Source of the DNA: Dichetophora obliterata
Lineage: Eukaryota > Arthropoda > Insecta > Diptera > Sciomyzidae
Assembly: GCA_963920525.1 (NCBI GenBank)
Contig: OY986436.1
Location: forward strand, 182,306,361 to 182,370,360
Reading direction: 5' to 3'
Length of the DNA: 64,000 nt
Of the stretch, positions 10,104 to 21,248 are shown in pieces. Each line of letters starts with the position of its first letter. Positions within the stretch are counted from its first letter, which is position 1. A program made the position numbers and the translations under genes. Below the pieces are notes generated by a model. That model was not told where the DNA came from and ran no database searches. It saw only the letters and a program-made list of their open reading frames with translations.

Positions 10104-11535
10104 GATTCGATAACGCATATTTTGGGGTTGTTTCCTGACAGTGAGATCATTGTAGCAGGAAATTTAAATATCCACAACCCGGGTTGGTTGCGTCACTCAG
10201 GCCCATTGACATCTGTTGGGCAATATGTTGAGCTATTTGCTGAATCGAATCAATTAATTCAACTAGTGAAGAAACCCACTTTTTCCGCTCAAAGTGATAT
10301 GCATAGCCAGAATATCCTTGACCATTTTCTGAATTCGCATTATGAAAAATATGATGTGGGTGTAAACGCACCTCTTGGTAACTCCGAGCATTGTACCATC
10401 TCCGCTGTTTTTCCATATTCTAACCCCTACATCTCTATGCCTAAAACTCCGAAATGGACTGCATGGTTTTGTGGCAAAGCAAATTGGACTACGTTAAACA
10501 ATTTTTATTGCAATTTCAATTGGAAATTCTGTTTCGCTGATAGAAATGTAAATGTTGCACTGTCATGGTACAAAAACTATAGAATTGGGTATGCGATCTT
10601 TCATTTCCAGAAGATGAGAAGAATTAAACCAAGAGATCACCCATGGTTTGTTGCAACTTTTAGGATTGTAGTCAGGTCCAAAGAGGAAGCCTTTCAGAAT
10701 TGGTATTCTAACAAGAATACTTATACCAAAAGACTTCACATCTAGGCAAAGAATTGCTGTTTCTGCATGAAACTCACATTCGAGCACATGTTCTTCTCTA
10801 ACCCAAAGGGAGCAAAAATGTTTCGTCATTTGTTAAAAGAATCAGACATTATCATCGATTACAACTCTTTTGAAAGATGACCAAATCTTCACTGGCTCGG
10901 CTGATAAAGCGAACCTATTGGCTGGATTGTTTGCACAAAACTTCACTCTCTCGGACAACAATCAGCCACTGCCCTTTGTAGAGAGTGGATCTTCTGCAAT
11001 GCAAGAGATTTACTTTCGAACGAAAGCAGTTAACAAAGTCCTTGGAAATCTCAGCATAAGCAAAGCATATAGCCCAGATGGCATACCGCCGATTGTGCTT
11101 AAAATGTGTTCTTCTTCGCTGGCTCGGGCTTTGTGCAACCCGTTCAACATCTTCTACAAAACAGGAGTATTTCTATTTTGTTGGAAGGTCGCAAATGTCC
11201 AGCCGGTAGCTCAAAACGGCGAAAGCTACAAGCTACCGACCATTGCGATATGCTCTAAGCTTTCCAAAATTATGGAGAGGGTTATATACTTGAACTTTAT
11301 GAACTGCTCAGTGATCGCCAATATGGTTTCCGTAGAGTCTACTCTACTAGTGACCTTATGGCGTTCCTAACTAAAACATTTAACCAATGCGTTCACATTT
11401 TCGGAGAGAGCAGAGTTGTGCTCTGGATATTTCAAAGGCGTTTGACTGAGTGTGGCATAAAGCGCTCGTGTGCATAAAACTAAGTTCATATGCTGTTGGT
11501 GGTAACTTTGCTCGATGGACTACGAGATTACTTAA

Positions 11536-12546
11536 GGGATTAGGCCAATCTAGACGCCTGAAAAATATGCATACTTTGAATTTTTTTTCAGAAATACTAC
11601 ACAATAAATCAAGATTCCAAAAATAAGTGTTTATTATACATATCAGAGACTATATACAATAATTATTAAAACGTTAAATTTCAAAATGGCGGCTGTGCAG
11701 CGTTTTTTAAGGGTTGACGTCTTCGTTTTTTAAAGAGTCCACGGGCGAACAAATAACTCCTGTAATTTTTGAGTTACAAAAATCCAATGAATTTTTTTAA
11801 TATATATAATACCGGCTATAGAAGTACGTAGGATATTTTTGATATATTGATTTTTGGCCAAATGGCACACTTCTAAAGTGAAAAGTAAAAAATTTGCCCA
11901 AAAAATCATCAGATTATTGTTAATAACAAATAAACTATTCAATTTAAAAAAAAAAAACTTGCGTACTTTCATACACAATATATTTTTCAAGATATACAGT
12001 CATGTGAAAATAAATAGGGACACCTATATTTTTATATTTGAAGCTGCATGAATTATATACAAGGTGCCCCAGATATAGCATTAATTCCCTCGGCTGGTGA
12101 TTCTTATTGATAAGGCGAGTATAACACTTTATGGAGTTTCCTCCCACATTGTAAAACTTTCAAGATACAGGGTGTTTTACGGTTTTAGTACGTGTTAAGT
12201 ATTATTTATATAGAATCTATACTACTCACCATAAAATAAAAAATAATATTTTCTGTTTTAGAAAAAATATCAACTTTTTCATCAGTATATCAACCACTTT
12301 CGTGTGATGTGCTGTAGCGAAGCTAAAATTGTATATTTTCTTTTAGCGGAGCTGTTATCATACAAAGTTAGAATTTAGAAAAGAACTGTTGATTAAGTGT
12401 ATTTTAACATGAAAAACAGAGATTTTAAATTTTGACGATTACAAAATTGAGACCCCCCCGGCCATTGAGACATAATTTTTGAGGTCATAAGGGACCATTT
12501 AAAAAAAATTATTGATTTTTCGAAAGATCTAGAGTGGCCTAACGCC
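11536..12546. mobile_element. TTAA-flanked DNA element, 1011 bp
   Basis: TTAA lies at 11532-11535 and 12547-12550. Between them the left end GGGATTAGGCCAATCTAGAC pairs imperfectly with the right end, whose complement starts GGCGTTAGGCCACTCTAGAT. Removing the insert and one TTAA joins the host retrotransposon frame cleanly (ARWTTRLLK to NTTIRIVVD), which confirms the boundaries. TTAA duplication is typical of piggyBac and Kolobok superfamilies. No transposase frame is present. It carries half of a Tc1-like foldback from 11997. Confidence 0.87.
11997..12450. mobile_element. Partial Tc1-like foldback (left arm and centre only)
   Basis: Starts at a TA with CAGTCATGTGAAAATAAATA and follows the left arm of the complete element at 19698-20566 closely, with shared words such as GGAGTTTCCTC, CAAGATACAGGGTGTTTTAC and ACTACTCACCATAAAATAAA. 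It passes through a centre-like segment and then stops near 12450 without the right arm. It lies inside the TTAA-flanked element. Confidence 0.8.
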
Positions 12547-13109
12547 TTAAGAACACAACGATTCGTATCGTGGTTGACTATATTTTATCCGAGGAGCACG
12601 CCATCAACGCAGGAGTACCGCAGGGTTCGATTCTATCGCCAACTTTTTTTCTGGTTTTTCTCAACAAGAGAAGGAACATCTCTATTCCCATAACCCAATC
12701 AATTCGTTTATGAAGGACAGCAGCATTTTCCATTCATATTCATTAAAAAAACGGCCAAGCTCTATGGTGGTTAAGAGGATGAGGCAAAATTTGAATGATA
12801 CACTGCTAAATGATCTACAAAAAATCTCCGAGTTGGGTATTGCTAATAGAGTAGAGCTGAATGCAAGTAAGACCAACAAGTCTGTTAACCCACAAGCGAA
12901 TGGATTGCCCCTAAGCTCCCCCCATTTTGAATGGTGTGGATTTTGTGGAATCAGCCGCTTTTGACGTTCTGGGCATATCGATCTAATCGTATCTACGTTG
13001 GAATGATCACATCATCGATGCCTCGAAAGAAGCGGCCACTTGCCTAGGTTTTTTAAAACGGCGCAAAAAATATTTCACTCCAGCTGATCTTCGCATGATC
13101 TATACCTTA

Positions 13110-13836
13110 TAAAGGGTGATCCAATACGAGGTCCCTTTTTCAACTGGGTTGTTTTCACAGCTGTTATGTGTCAAATGGCTTGTCCATATGACGTTTGTGT
13201 TTAGTATTCAATACGACTCATTCATGAATAGACTTACTCCTGTACAACGTTTATTATTTGTGGAAACTGACTACCAAAATCAGTCATCACTTCTTTTTTT
13301 TTTTTTTTAAAAATTGAGGGGAAACATGCGACGAAAACATCATCTCAAGAAATGGTCCTGTTAATTGGCCACCAAGATCATGTGATTTGACGCCATTGCA
13401 TTACTTTCTTTGGTGATATAATAAATCACTTGTTTATGTCGACAAACCCGAAACTATTGCCGCTTTGGAAACCAACATAACTCGTGTTATTCAAAGAATA
13501 CCGGCCGATATGCTCGAAAGAGTTGTCGAAAATTGGACCCACAGAATGGACCATTTAAGAGCTAGTCGTGGGCAACATTTGAACGAAATAATTTTTAAAC
13601 ATTGAGTGGTACGAACCAAACTATCATTCCAAATAAAGATTGGCATCAATTCATTGATTTTTATGTATTTTATATTTAGAAAACAAAGTACGAAGCTGAA
13701 TTTTTTGTTCTTGATTAATTCTTTCTTTTGCGTTTATATATATATTTGTCGATTTTTGGGCAGATTTGGTCACTTGGATTAAATGAAAATAATCTAAAAA
13801 ATTTTCAAAGGAAGCTCTCATAGGATAACCCTTTAA
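13110..13836 (+). pseudogene. Deleted mariner-like (DUF4817 type) transposon
   Basis: N-terminal piece RLTPVQRLLFVETDYQNQSS (about 13235-13290) is followed, after a poly-T and a large deletion, by the C-terminal part in one frame from about 13335: NGPVNWPPRSCDLTPLHYFL, then LERVVENWTHRMDHLRASRG and a stop near 13605. This order matches mariner/Tc-like transposases in insects that start with a DUF4817 helix-turn-helix; the catalytic core is gone. The left end TATAAAGGGTGATCC and the complement of the right end, TTTAAAGGGTTATCC, are matching short TIRs. On both sides the host retrotransposon frame resumes (LRMIYTL, then NMEYNSHIW). Confidence 0.8.
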
Positions 13837-14340
13837 ATCAGGCTGAATATGGAGTACAATTCACACATTTGGGCAGAAGCTTCAAGATCTTATTTAGAGC
13901 TTCTGGACCGAATTCAAAGTCGTGCAATTTATTTGATAGGGGATGAAAGTATTTCTCTCTCAATTCTCTTGGGCCTCGACGTAATTTTGCTTGGATGAGC
14001 CTTCTGTCTAGGTATTACCATGGAAAGTGTTCAAGAAAGATACATAGCCTGACACCACCAGCCCGTGTATTTTCCAGATCCACTCGGGGAGCTGTCCAAG
14101 CTCAACCCCTTACAATTGCCTTTATGCCCAGCAGAACTTCGGATTACTGTGATAATTCGTTTTTTAATCGTGCGGCAAAGTTATGGATTATAATCACGGC
14201 AAGCATTGAGCTGTGCAAATTTAAAACCAATGTTCATCGACACTACTCCTTCTTTTCACCCTCCAACCCATCTTCCGAATCAGCACAATGCCTACATATT
14301 TATAGGGAGCATCCCCTGAGCGTTGGTTCAGTATAAGCAA

Positions 14341-15597
14341 AAAAAATGAATGGGCCCATACTTTGCACATTTTGTGCTGAACCATGCAAGCACATGCTTC
14401 TAATAAGTATAGCGAATGGTAAGTAACTTGAAATAAATAATTGCGATAACAATGTTTTTAACCCTTTTAATGGATAGGCTAAACTCGGAACAAAATAATT
14501 TTTTTGAGACAATATTCCTATCATTTTAGGTCCTCAAAAGATAAAAAAAAACATACCTTTGATTTTTGCCTACGCTACTTACGTTTTGCAAGCTTGTAAA
14601 TGCAAAGAAAAGATAGTTTTGCTTCTGTTCGGCACAAAATCTTTTTTTATCCCTTAAAGGCCTTTCAACCCTTTAGATATTTGTTTTTTAAATCCTCTTA
14701 ATATTCTTTTCAAAAATAAAGAGATAAAAAACATACATTTGATTTTTGCCCGGTTGATTTTTTCTTTTAAAATATAAATTTATTTTTATCATGTTGGTTC
14801 ATCTTTTTTTCCATAGAAACAAATAATTTCATTTAAACAAAAAGCGTTGCAAAATAAAAAAAATCTTCTGAAAGGCTTAAATTCTCTTTAAAAAAGTGAA
14901 TTGTCGTTAGTTTCCTCAGAAGAAATTCGTAGGTAATGTTTTTGGCATTGCAAGAACCTAGCTTCCAAGAATTGTTATCAAATAAACTACATCTCCTTTA
15001 TCAATGAGCGAGATACACTTACTATACGTAAAGCAGTTATATTTATTTATCAAATTTTTACTACGTTATTAAATTCAAATATATCAATTTGAAAAAAGAT
15101 ACCACTTACTTTAAGTCATAACGAATTGAAATCTTACCAAAGTAATGATGCTTCATTTATATTAACCCATTCATTTCTAAACATTTCGTATTTTTTATAA
15201 CCTGATTATTCAATAAATTTATTTATTGTCTTCTTTCACGAGAATCCCAACTAAGTGATTAATTAAATAATCAGTCTATGTATTCTATTAATCATACTCC
15301 TGTCCAATAAAAACAAGCATTTTGAAAAATGTTTATATGTTTATAGGTAACATTTGATAACAAAACGTTTTTAATTGATTGTTGTATTTTATTAAGAGTA
15401 TTAACAAAATTAATGGTGGAGGTAAGAAAAGGAGGGGAGGATAGTATATCTTAGATAAAAATATTTAATATTCATGGCAATTTATCAGGAACTTCCGAGA
15501 GAAACGACCCAAAAGGATTAGAACAAAAATTCATGCTCTGGATTGGCTCTACTTTTCGAGATATTTGTAAAAAATTAATTATTTTATCGAATTTTGA
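14341..15597. other. AT-rich stretch, no gene seen
   Basis: No coding. A block ACATACMTTTGATTTTTGCC occurs twice, near 14552 and 14731, each after GATAAAAAA, which suggests a local duplication of about 180 bp. Otherwise featureless. Confidence 0.4.
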
Positions 15598-15605
15598 GTT
15601 CTTAT

Positions 15606-16875
15606 CAGTGTTGGCATTTAACAAGGTTTTTTTAGGTTTGCGACGGTCACATGTCGTAAAGTGTCGTAAAAGTCGGAAATGTCTCAAAACTCTCAAATGT
15701 CGCAAACTCGATTCAACTAGATTTTCCCAAGCAAGAAACTATCGATAGCACTTTATATTGATGTTGACACTTGACAGTGTGATTTAAAGTTTTCCTCCCA
15801 CAATAAAGCAAAAATAAAATAGTGGCAACGCCACAGTTTGACAGCGCAACGTTTTCTTAGACGTCAAAGATTCTTCTTGCATTGTTTGTGCCGTTTTTTT
15901 GTGTCATCAAAATCAATCAATCAATCAAATTGTTGAAATTTTCTTAATTATTCGAATCGGTTTATACTAAGAATATTTTCATTATTGTTCTGCTGCTGAT
16001 ATTTTCAATAATGAATTTGAGTCAACCAGATGAATCGGATTCGCCATCTGGATGTGGTGAAAGTGCTGGCGGCAGTGGCGGAAGACCAAATATTTGCAAC
16101 GCTTCTAAGGAAAACGACTGATCCTATTGTGTTCTGGGAGTTAGTCAAGCGCAAAGATTCGTGTGCATCCCTTTCAAGGCTTAAAAACCGTCTTAGCGAG
16201 GAGCGGTCTAAGAAATTACTAGGCATATACTTTTCCTTACATATCAATCAAGGAACGGATACATTTGCCAATACCGATTCCGAAGACGAAGAGTAAAAAT
16301 CTAAACTGACTTTTTCATTTTTCGTAATTTGTCGTATGCGACATATTTGGAATTTTGGGAAAACGCATTTTAAGTTTAAAATGCCGTTTGTCTCATCTTA
16401 AATATTTTATAAATATACTTTTTTATTTTGTCTAAAAATATACTACTTAGATTGTACTTAGCTACAAGTTTAAAAAATTATCAATAAACAAAAAGTTACA
16501 GTATTTTTTAAATTTCAGACTTTGTCGTATATGCGCCTAAAAGTAACGACCATTCAAATGCGTAGACGACAAAAAAATGCGTATATGAGAAGCAAGCATA
16601 AACCGAAAAGTGACTCGTTTTCAAAGGCATACAACACAATAAACAAACAAAAGAAAGCTAATTTTGTTTATTAATAATTGCATTCTAACTGAAAACAGTC
16701 CAAAATTCGTATACGACAAATAAGTATTCAAGCGACGATATGACAAAATTTTTTGAATAAAAATATTCTCAGTTTGAATTCGTTCTTGTCGCAAACTGTC
16801 AAAACTGCTTAAGGTATACGACGTTTATGACCTACGGTCGTAATGTCACGCGACATTTGTGACATGCCAACACTG
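15606..16875 (+). mobile_element. hAT element, internally deleted, 1270 bp, 8-bp TSD
   Basis: Left end CAGTGTTGGCATTTAACAA pairs with the complement of the right end, CAGTGTTGGCATGTCACAA. The perfect 8-bp TSD GTTCTTAT is at 15598-15605 and 16876-16883. The subterminal regions repeat TGTCGTA, TGCGAC and GTCGCAA words many times on both sides, probably transposase binding sites (inference). The inside carries a short frame (16030-16296) that reads as the end of a hAT transposase, so this is a deletion derivative of an autonomous element rather than an anonymous MITE. Confidence 0.92.
16011..16296 (+). pseudogene. Deleted hAT transposase remnant
   Basis: The ATG at 16011 opens an acidic, Gly/Ser-rich start (MNLSQPDESDSPSGCGES) that stops at 16121. 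An overlapping frame (16030-16296) reads TTDPIVFWELVKRKDSCASL, then RLKNRLSEERSKKLL and ends in an acidic tail. DP.VFWE followed by LSRL, and NRLSEERSKKLL, are the beginning and end of the hAT C-terminal dimerisation domain. The usual TS..SER.FS block between them is missing, so about 30-40 codons are deleted there, along with nearly all the catalytic part. It could still make a short peptide, but not a transposase. Confidence 0.65.
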
Positions 16876-16883
16876 GTTCTTAT

Positions 16884-17590
16884 ACTTGTAGCATAAGAAA
16901 TTGCTCTTGTTTATTTTTTCATTTATTTTGAAACTCATAATTCATTGTACAATAAGATTTCTATTTTAAGTAGTACAAACATAGATGCTTATTAATCTTT
17001 GATTTATAAATTATAATTCATCTTAACTCTAAAGATTAAAAAAAAAATTAATACGGATATTTAAGGAAAATAAAACATAGCTATCATTTATTAATCGAAA
17101 AAGAAAATAAAAAAGAAAAACAAAGACGCAGAGAAAGAAAGATATGAAGGTACAAAGAAGGTTGTTCTTCTGAAAAGGTATTTTAAAATGTTGTCTTCTG
17201 ACTCCATTGCTTATCAAACCACTTCCAAATGTAGCTTCTTTTTGCGTTTATTGAAGCCATAGATATATTTATAAATAACACAGTGACTCAAAAAACACGT
17301 TTTGGCAAAATAACAGGATTCTACGATTTAGGTTCGATACTTTGACCAGTAATGAGATTCTGTAACTTTTTCGCAACTTCCGATCGGAATCGTAATTTCC
17401 GACGTTTTTCGGTTGTCATACTCGAAAACGGTATTCATTAACTTGTATTTTGCGACAAAATTCTGTCGAAAAAAGTTTACGATTTTAAGTGAGAAAAAGT
17501 AGCAACACTAGTTATTTATCGGCAATAAATGTCAAATTTGTTCAGTTTAAATTTAAATGCAAAATGGTTTGAACGGTGTCCAAAGGGCAG
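16884..17590. other. No gene; AT-rich with a CG-containing patch
   Basis: AT-rich to 17270, then 17280-17510 has scattered CG words (ACGATTT, CGATCGGAAT, CGACAAAA) and AGCAACACTAG near 17502, which looks like a decayed transposon interior. No paired ends could be fixed. Confidence 0.35.
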
Positions 17591-17592
17591 TC

Positions 17593-17737
17593 ATGCTATG
17601 TTCACACTGAGAACTAAATGAGCATTTAGAGCATTTACTATATATATTTGTCCCTGTTACTCCTACAACAAGTAAAGGGCCATTCGTAAATGTGGATTTA
17701 ATAAATGTGCATTTAGCTCTCAGTATGAACATAGCAT
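17593..17737. mobile_element. Small MITE, 145 bp
   Basis: ATGCTATGTTCACACTGAGA at the left and its near complement at the right (TCTCAGTATGAACATAGCAT) form TIRs that extend to about 35 bp with a few mismatches (..CTAAATG..CATTTA). No clear TSD was found, so the exact ends and superfamily are open. Confidence 0.7.
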
Positions 17738-17754
17738 TAGGCAATGGCAAACAG

Positions 17755-19617
17755 TAAGTGAATTTGATGTTGCACGATGTTTTAAAAAAATCAAATCAAA
17801 TGCTATCGGTGAAGACGGGATTTCTATTAGATTTCTTAAACTTGTTCTACCATATGTGCTTAGCCCACTTGTGCATGTAATAAACCACTGCTTCACTACC
17901 GCTAGTTACCCTTAGATCTGGAAAGTGGCTACTATTATTCCCATTGCAAAAAAAAAGCTTGCTAGTGAACCCTGCGATTTTCGTCCAATAAGTTTGTTGT
18001 CCTCAGTGTCGAAGGTGTGTGAGTGCCTCAATGGCCACATCAATTTATTTAACCTCATGTCTAACCATCAGTCTGGGTTTCGATCAGGGTACAGCTGTTC
18101 GACTGCGTTGGTTAAAATTTTGGATTATACATATAAGAGAGCCTTACGATTTGCGGCATTTGACATTGCTGTGCTTACTGGACTTTTCTAAGGCATTCGA
18201 CTCTGTGAACCACACATTACTCTGCAAAAAAACTTAAGCGTTATTTTGATTTCTCTGACTCCGCGGTTCGTTTTGTTCAAAGTTATCTTGTTGGTAGGTC
18301 TCAACGAGTTTAGGTGGGAAACAATTTTTCTGTATTTAAAAGGACCACGAGTTCCACAAGGCTCTGTTCTTGACCAACTTCTATTTACTTTGTTTATTAA
18401 TGACATACTCAATAAGTGCAAATATGTCACCATGCACGCTTACGCTGATGACCTTCAACTATACTCATCCAGGCCTACTAGACTCGTTGATGATTTATTT
18501 CTTAAAATGAATGAGGATCTAAATAAAATTTCAGTGTGGGCCAGAACCAATCTGCTAAAATTAAACCCCCTTAAATCATATATACTACCAATCTCGAAAA
18601 CGCACCTTCAGAATACTGATTTCCCACCTATGTTATTGGACGACATTGAGCTGAAAACAGATAAAAAGGTAACCCATCTTGGATACATTATTAATTCCAC
18701 CCTGTCCTGTGAGGACCACATTAACTCTTGTGTAAGCAAAGTTTATTATGTATTACGAAATCTCCGTATGACTTCTTCGTTCATGCCAACAAATACTAAA
18801 AGAAAGTTGGTTTTACAATTGCTGCTTCCAATCATAACATACTCAGAAGTTGTTTATAGCCAGCTAGATTCGAGGTCTTCTCACAAGCTATTAGTTGCAT
18901 TCAATAACGCTGTCCGCTATATTTACGATCTGAAAAGATTTGACCATATCTCGCTATATTGCAACTAAATTATGGGCATTGAAACTCTATTTTCTTACAC
19001 AAAGTCATCTACTCGCGATCCCCCGATATCTTTTTGATAAACTTGAGCACTGCAGGTCAAGTAGAAGTAGGAACATTTTGGTCCCAAGATACAACTACAT
19101 TGTTTCTAGTAGACTGTTTTTCGTAAGTGCGATCAGATTGTGGAATTCACTTCCACTTAGCCTCAAAAGTATTCCAAACTATAGGACCTTTAAGCATTTA
19201 ATTTTAAACTACTTTTCTTAACTATTGATTCTATCCCTCTTAATTTTACTCTTCTTTGATATACTCTAATTTTATTTTCGCTGTCGTTTATTTTAAGGCT
19301 GCTCAAAATTATTTCTTTAATTAAATGTTAACTGCTTTTAACTTTATATAAATTCTGTTTTAAATTTTAATTTTATCTAATAAGTGCTTGTTATGTTTTC
19401 ATATAATGTATGCCATCTTATTTTTAATCTAAATCTTTTTATATGATTATTGCTTTTAATTTTGTATAAATTCTTTTAAATTTTATTATTGTCTTATGAA
19501 TGGTTGTTATTATCTCGTTTAATGTATTTTATATTTTTCTCTGGGCTTTTAAAAAGAGACTTAACTCTTATTTGCCAACACTATATGTTAAATAAATTGA
19601 AATTGAAATTGAAATAA
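17755..19617 (+). pseudogene. 5'-truncated Jockey/CR1-type non-LTR element
   Basis: The first frame reads IKSNAIGEDGISIRFLKLVL, then CDFRPISLLSSVSKVCE and NHQSGFRSGYSCSTAL (17790-18180). A second piece has DFSKAFDSVNH near 18180. The third frame (18246-18968) has PRVPQGSVLDQLLFTLFIND, the catalytic HAYADDLQLY and the thumb (HLGYIINSTLSCEDH). The fourth (to 19221) ends LFFVSAIRLWNSLPLSLKS. This is the RT and C-terminus without endonuclease. At least three frameshifts or stops are needed to join the frames. The 3' end is AT-rich and finishes in a short (AAATTG)n run at about 19590-19610, the same tail style as the minus-strand copy at 3350-4010. Confidence 0.88.
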
Positions 19618-19697
19618 AACATACCCCCTATTGGCAATTAGGATTTTTCACTAAGCACATTAATTGGCTTTTCAGCTGAATTTAAAAATTAAATATA

Positions 19698-20566
19698 CAG
19701 TCATGTGAAAATAAATAGGGACACCTGTATTTTCATTTTTAAAGCTGCATGAATTACATACAAGGTGCAACAGATATAGCATTAATTCCCTAGGGTGGTG
19801 GTTACTCGTGATAAGGAGAGTATAAAACTTTATGGAGTTTCCTCATACATAGTACAACTTTCAAGATACAGGGTGTTTTACGGTTTTCGTACGTGTCTAG
19901 TATTATTGATCTAGAATCTAAACTACTCACCATAAAATAAAAAATAATATTTTGTATTTTAGAAAAAATATCAACTTTTCCATCAATATATTAACCACTT
20001 TCGTGTCATGAGCTGCAGCGGAGCTAAAATTTTGAGATTATTCAACGAAATATCAACAAATTTTGTATCTTTTGGTTTAGTGGACCTGTAATCGTCCAAA
20101 TTTAAAATGTCTTTTTTTCATGTAAAAATACACTTAACCAACAGTATTTTTCTAAATTTTAACATTGGACAATAACAGCTCCGCTAAAACAAAAGATAGA
20201 AAATTTGTTGATATTTCGTTGGATAATCTCTAAATTTTTGCTTCGCTACAGCACATGACACGAAAATGATTGATATACTGATGAAAAAGTTGATATTTTT
20301 TCTAAAATACAAAATATTATTTTTTATTTTATGGTGAGTAGTTTAGATTCTAGATCAATAATACTAAACACGTACGAAAACCGTAAAACACCCTGTATCT
20401 TGAAAGTTGTACAATGTGGGAGGAAACTCCATAAAGTTTTATACTCGCCTTATCACGAGAAACCACGATCCGAGGGAATTAATGCTATATCTGTTGCACC
20501 TTGTATGTAATTCATGCAGCTTTAAATATAAAAATACAGATGTCCCTATTAATTTTCACATGACTG
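19698..20566. mobile_element. Tc1-like foldback element, 869 bp, TA TSD
   Basis: Both ends read inward as CAGTCATGTGAAAATWAATA and are flanked by TA (19696-19697, 20567-20568). The two halves are inverted copies over about 420 bp each, so the whole unit is one long palindrome with its centre near 20130. A TA duplication and CAGT start fit Tc1/mariner. No transposase is encoded; the longest frame (20407-20610) only translates the arm. A truncated relative lies at 11997-12450. Confidence 0.9.
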
Positions 20567-20599
20567 TATATATATATATTATATATGTTATATTATATT

Positions 20600-20878
20600 A
20601 TATACCTTAAATTAATAATCACTTTTATTTTAATTCGATACTTAATATATTCAGCTGAATTTAAAAATTGAATATGTATATATTATATTATATTTCGAGT
20701 ACCTTAAATTAATAATCACTTTTAATTTAATTCGATGTTGGTTATTTATATAGAATCAAATATAATTAATAAATTCAATTTTTAAATTCAGCTGAATATA
20801 TTAATTATATTTGATTCTATATAAATAACCAACATCGAATTGAAATAAAAGTGATTATTAATTAAAGATACTCGAAAT
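20600..20878. repeat. AT-rich palindrome with flanking direct repeat
   Basis: The segment from CGAGTACCTTAAATTAATAA (20697) is mirrored by the segment ending near 20875 (TTATTAATTAAAGATACTCG), giving arms of about 75 bp around an AT-rich loop. Part of the left arm, ACCTTAAATTAATAATCACT, also occurs in direct orientation at about 20604. TTCAGCTGAATTTAAAAATT appears at 19672, 20651 and, inverted, near 20783. The Tc1-like foldback therefore seems to lie inside this older palindromic repeat. Confidence 0.75.
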
Positions 20879-20879
20879 A

Positions 20880-21248
20880 ACAATCCTTAGTTCAAAAGCA
20901 ATCCAAAACTGGAGTTTGCTCAAGTTGAATTGATGTTAAAAATGCCTGGTTCTTAAAATTGTCTTTATTGTTCTAGTTATGTTACTGCTGCATACTATTA
21001 TTATGTGTTAAAAAAAAAATTTATATACATAAATAAATAAATTAAAAAATACATACCATATAACAATATTTATTTACGAAATAATACCTTTTTACTACTG
21101 TCAAGGATTAGTTTTGAGAGTACATATAAGTTTAGTTCTGGTTCAACACTAGCCATCTCGGCTACTGAATTCAGTACTATTCCTAGCATTTCTTTATACT
21201 ATGTATTTATTAAAACCATGTTTGTATGTTTTTTTGTGAAATGCATTG
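20880..21248. other. AT-rich stretch, no gene seen
   Basis: No coding potential and no paired repeats were recognised between the palindrome and the AATAAGGCC-ended element. Confidence 0.4.

Larger units (their letters stand above)
9250..14340 (+). pseudogene. 5'-truncated non-LTR retrotransposon ORF2, broken by three insertions
   Basis: Plus-strand pieces in the correct order build one ORF2. Endonuclease: HKGVALFIKTNVDYRCERG (about 9312-9368), then past the MITE nest GNLNIHNPGWLRHSGPL and LDHFLNSHYEKYDV (10122-10420). RT: LLAGLFAQNF, then NLSISKAYSPDGIPPIVLKM (10870-11370), QYGFRRVYST, and past the TTAA element AINAGVPQGSILSPTFF (about 12600-12655) and NDLQKISELGIANRVELNAS. C-terminus: YNSHIWAEASRSYLELLDR, LLSRYYHGKCSRKIHSL and YCDNSFFNRAAKLW (13850-14240). 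Stops and shifts make it inactive. The YADD block is lost in a damaged stretch near 12660-12720. The C-terminus resembles insect Jockey/CR1-group families. It starts inside the endonuclease, so it was 5'-truncated at insertion. Confidence 0.85.

Noticed and set aside
20407..20610. ORF shared with the minus-strand ORF at 11944-12147 as a small conserved gene
   Set aside because: Both are translations of the same TIR arm of a Tc1-like foldback; similarity reflects repeat identity, not a gene.
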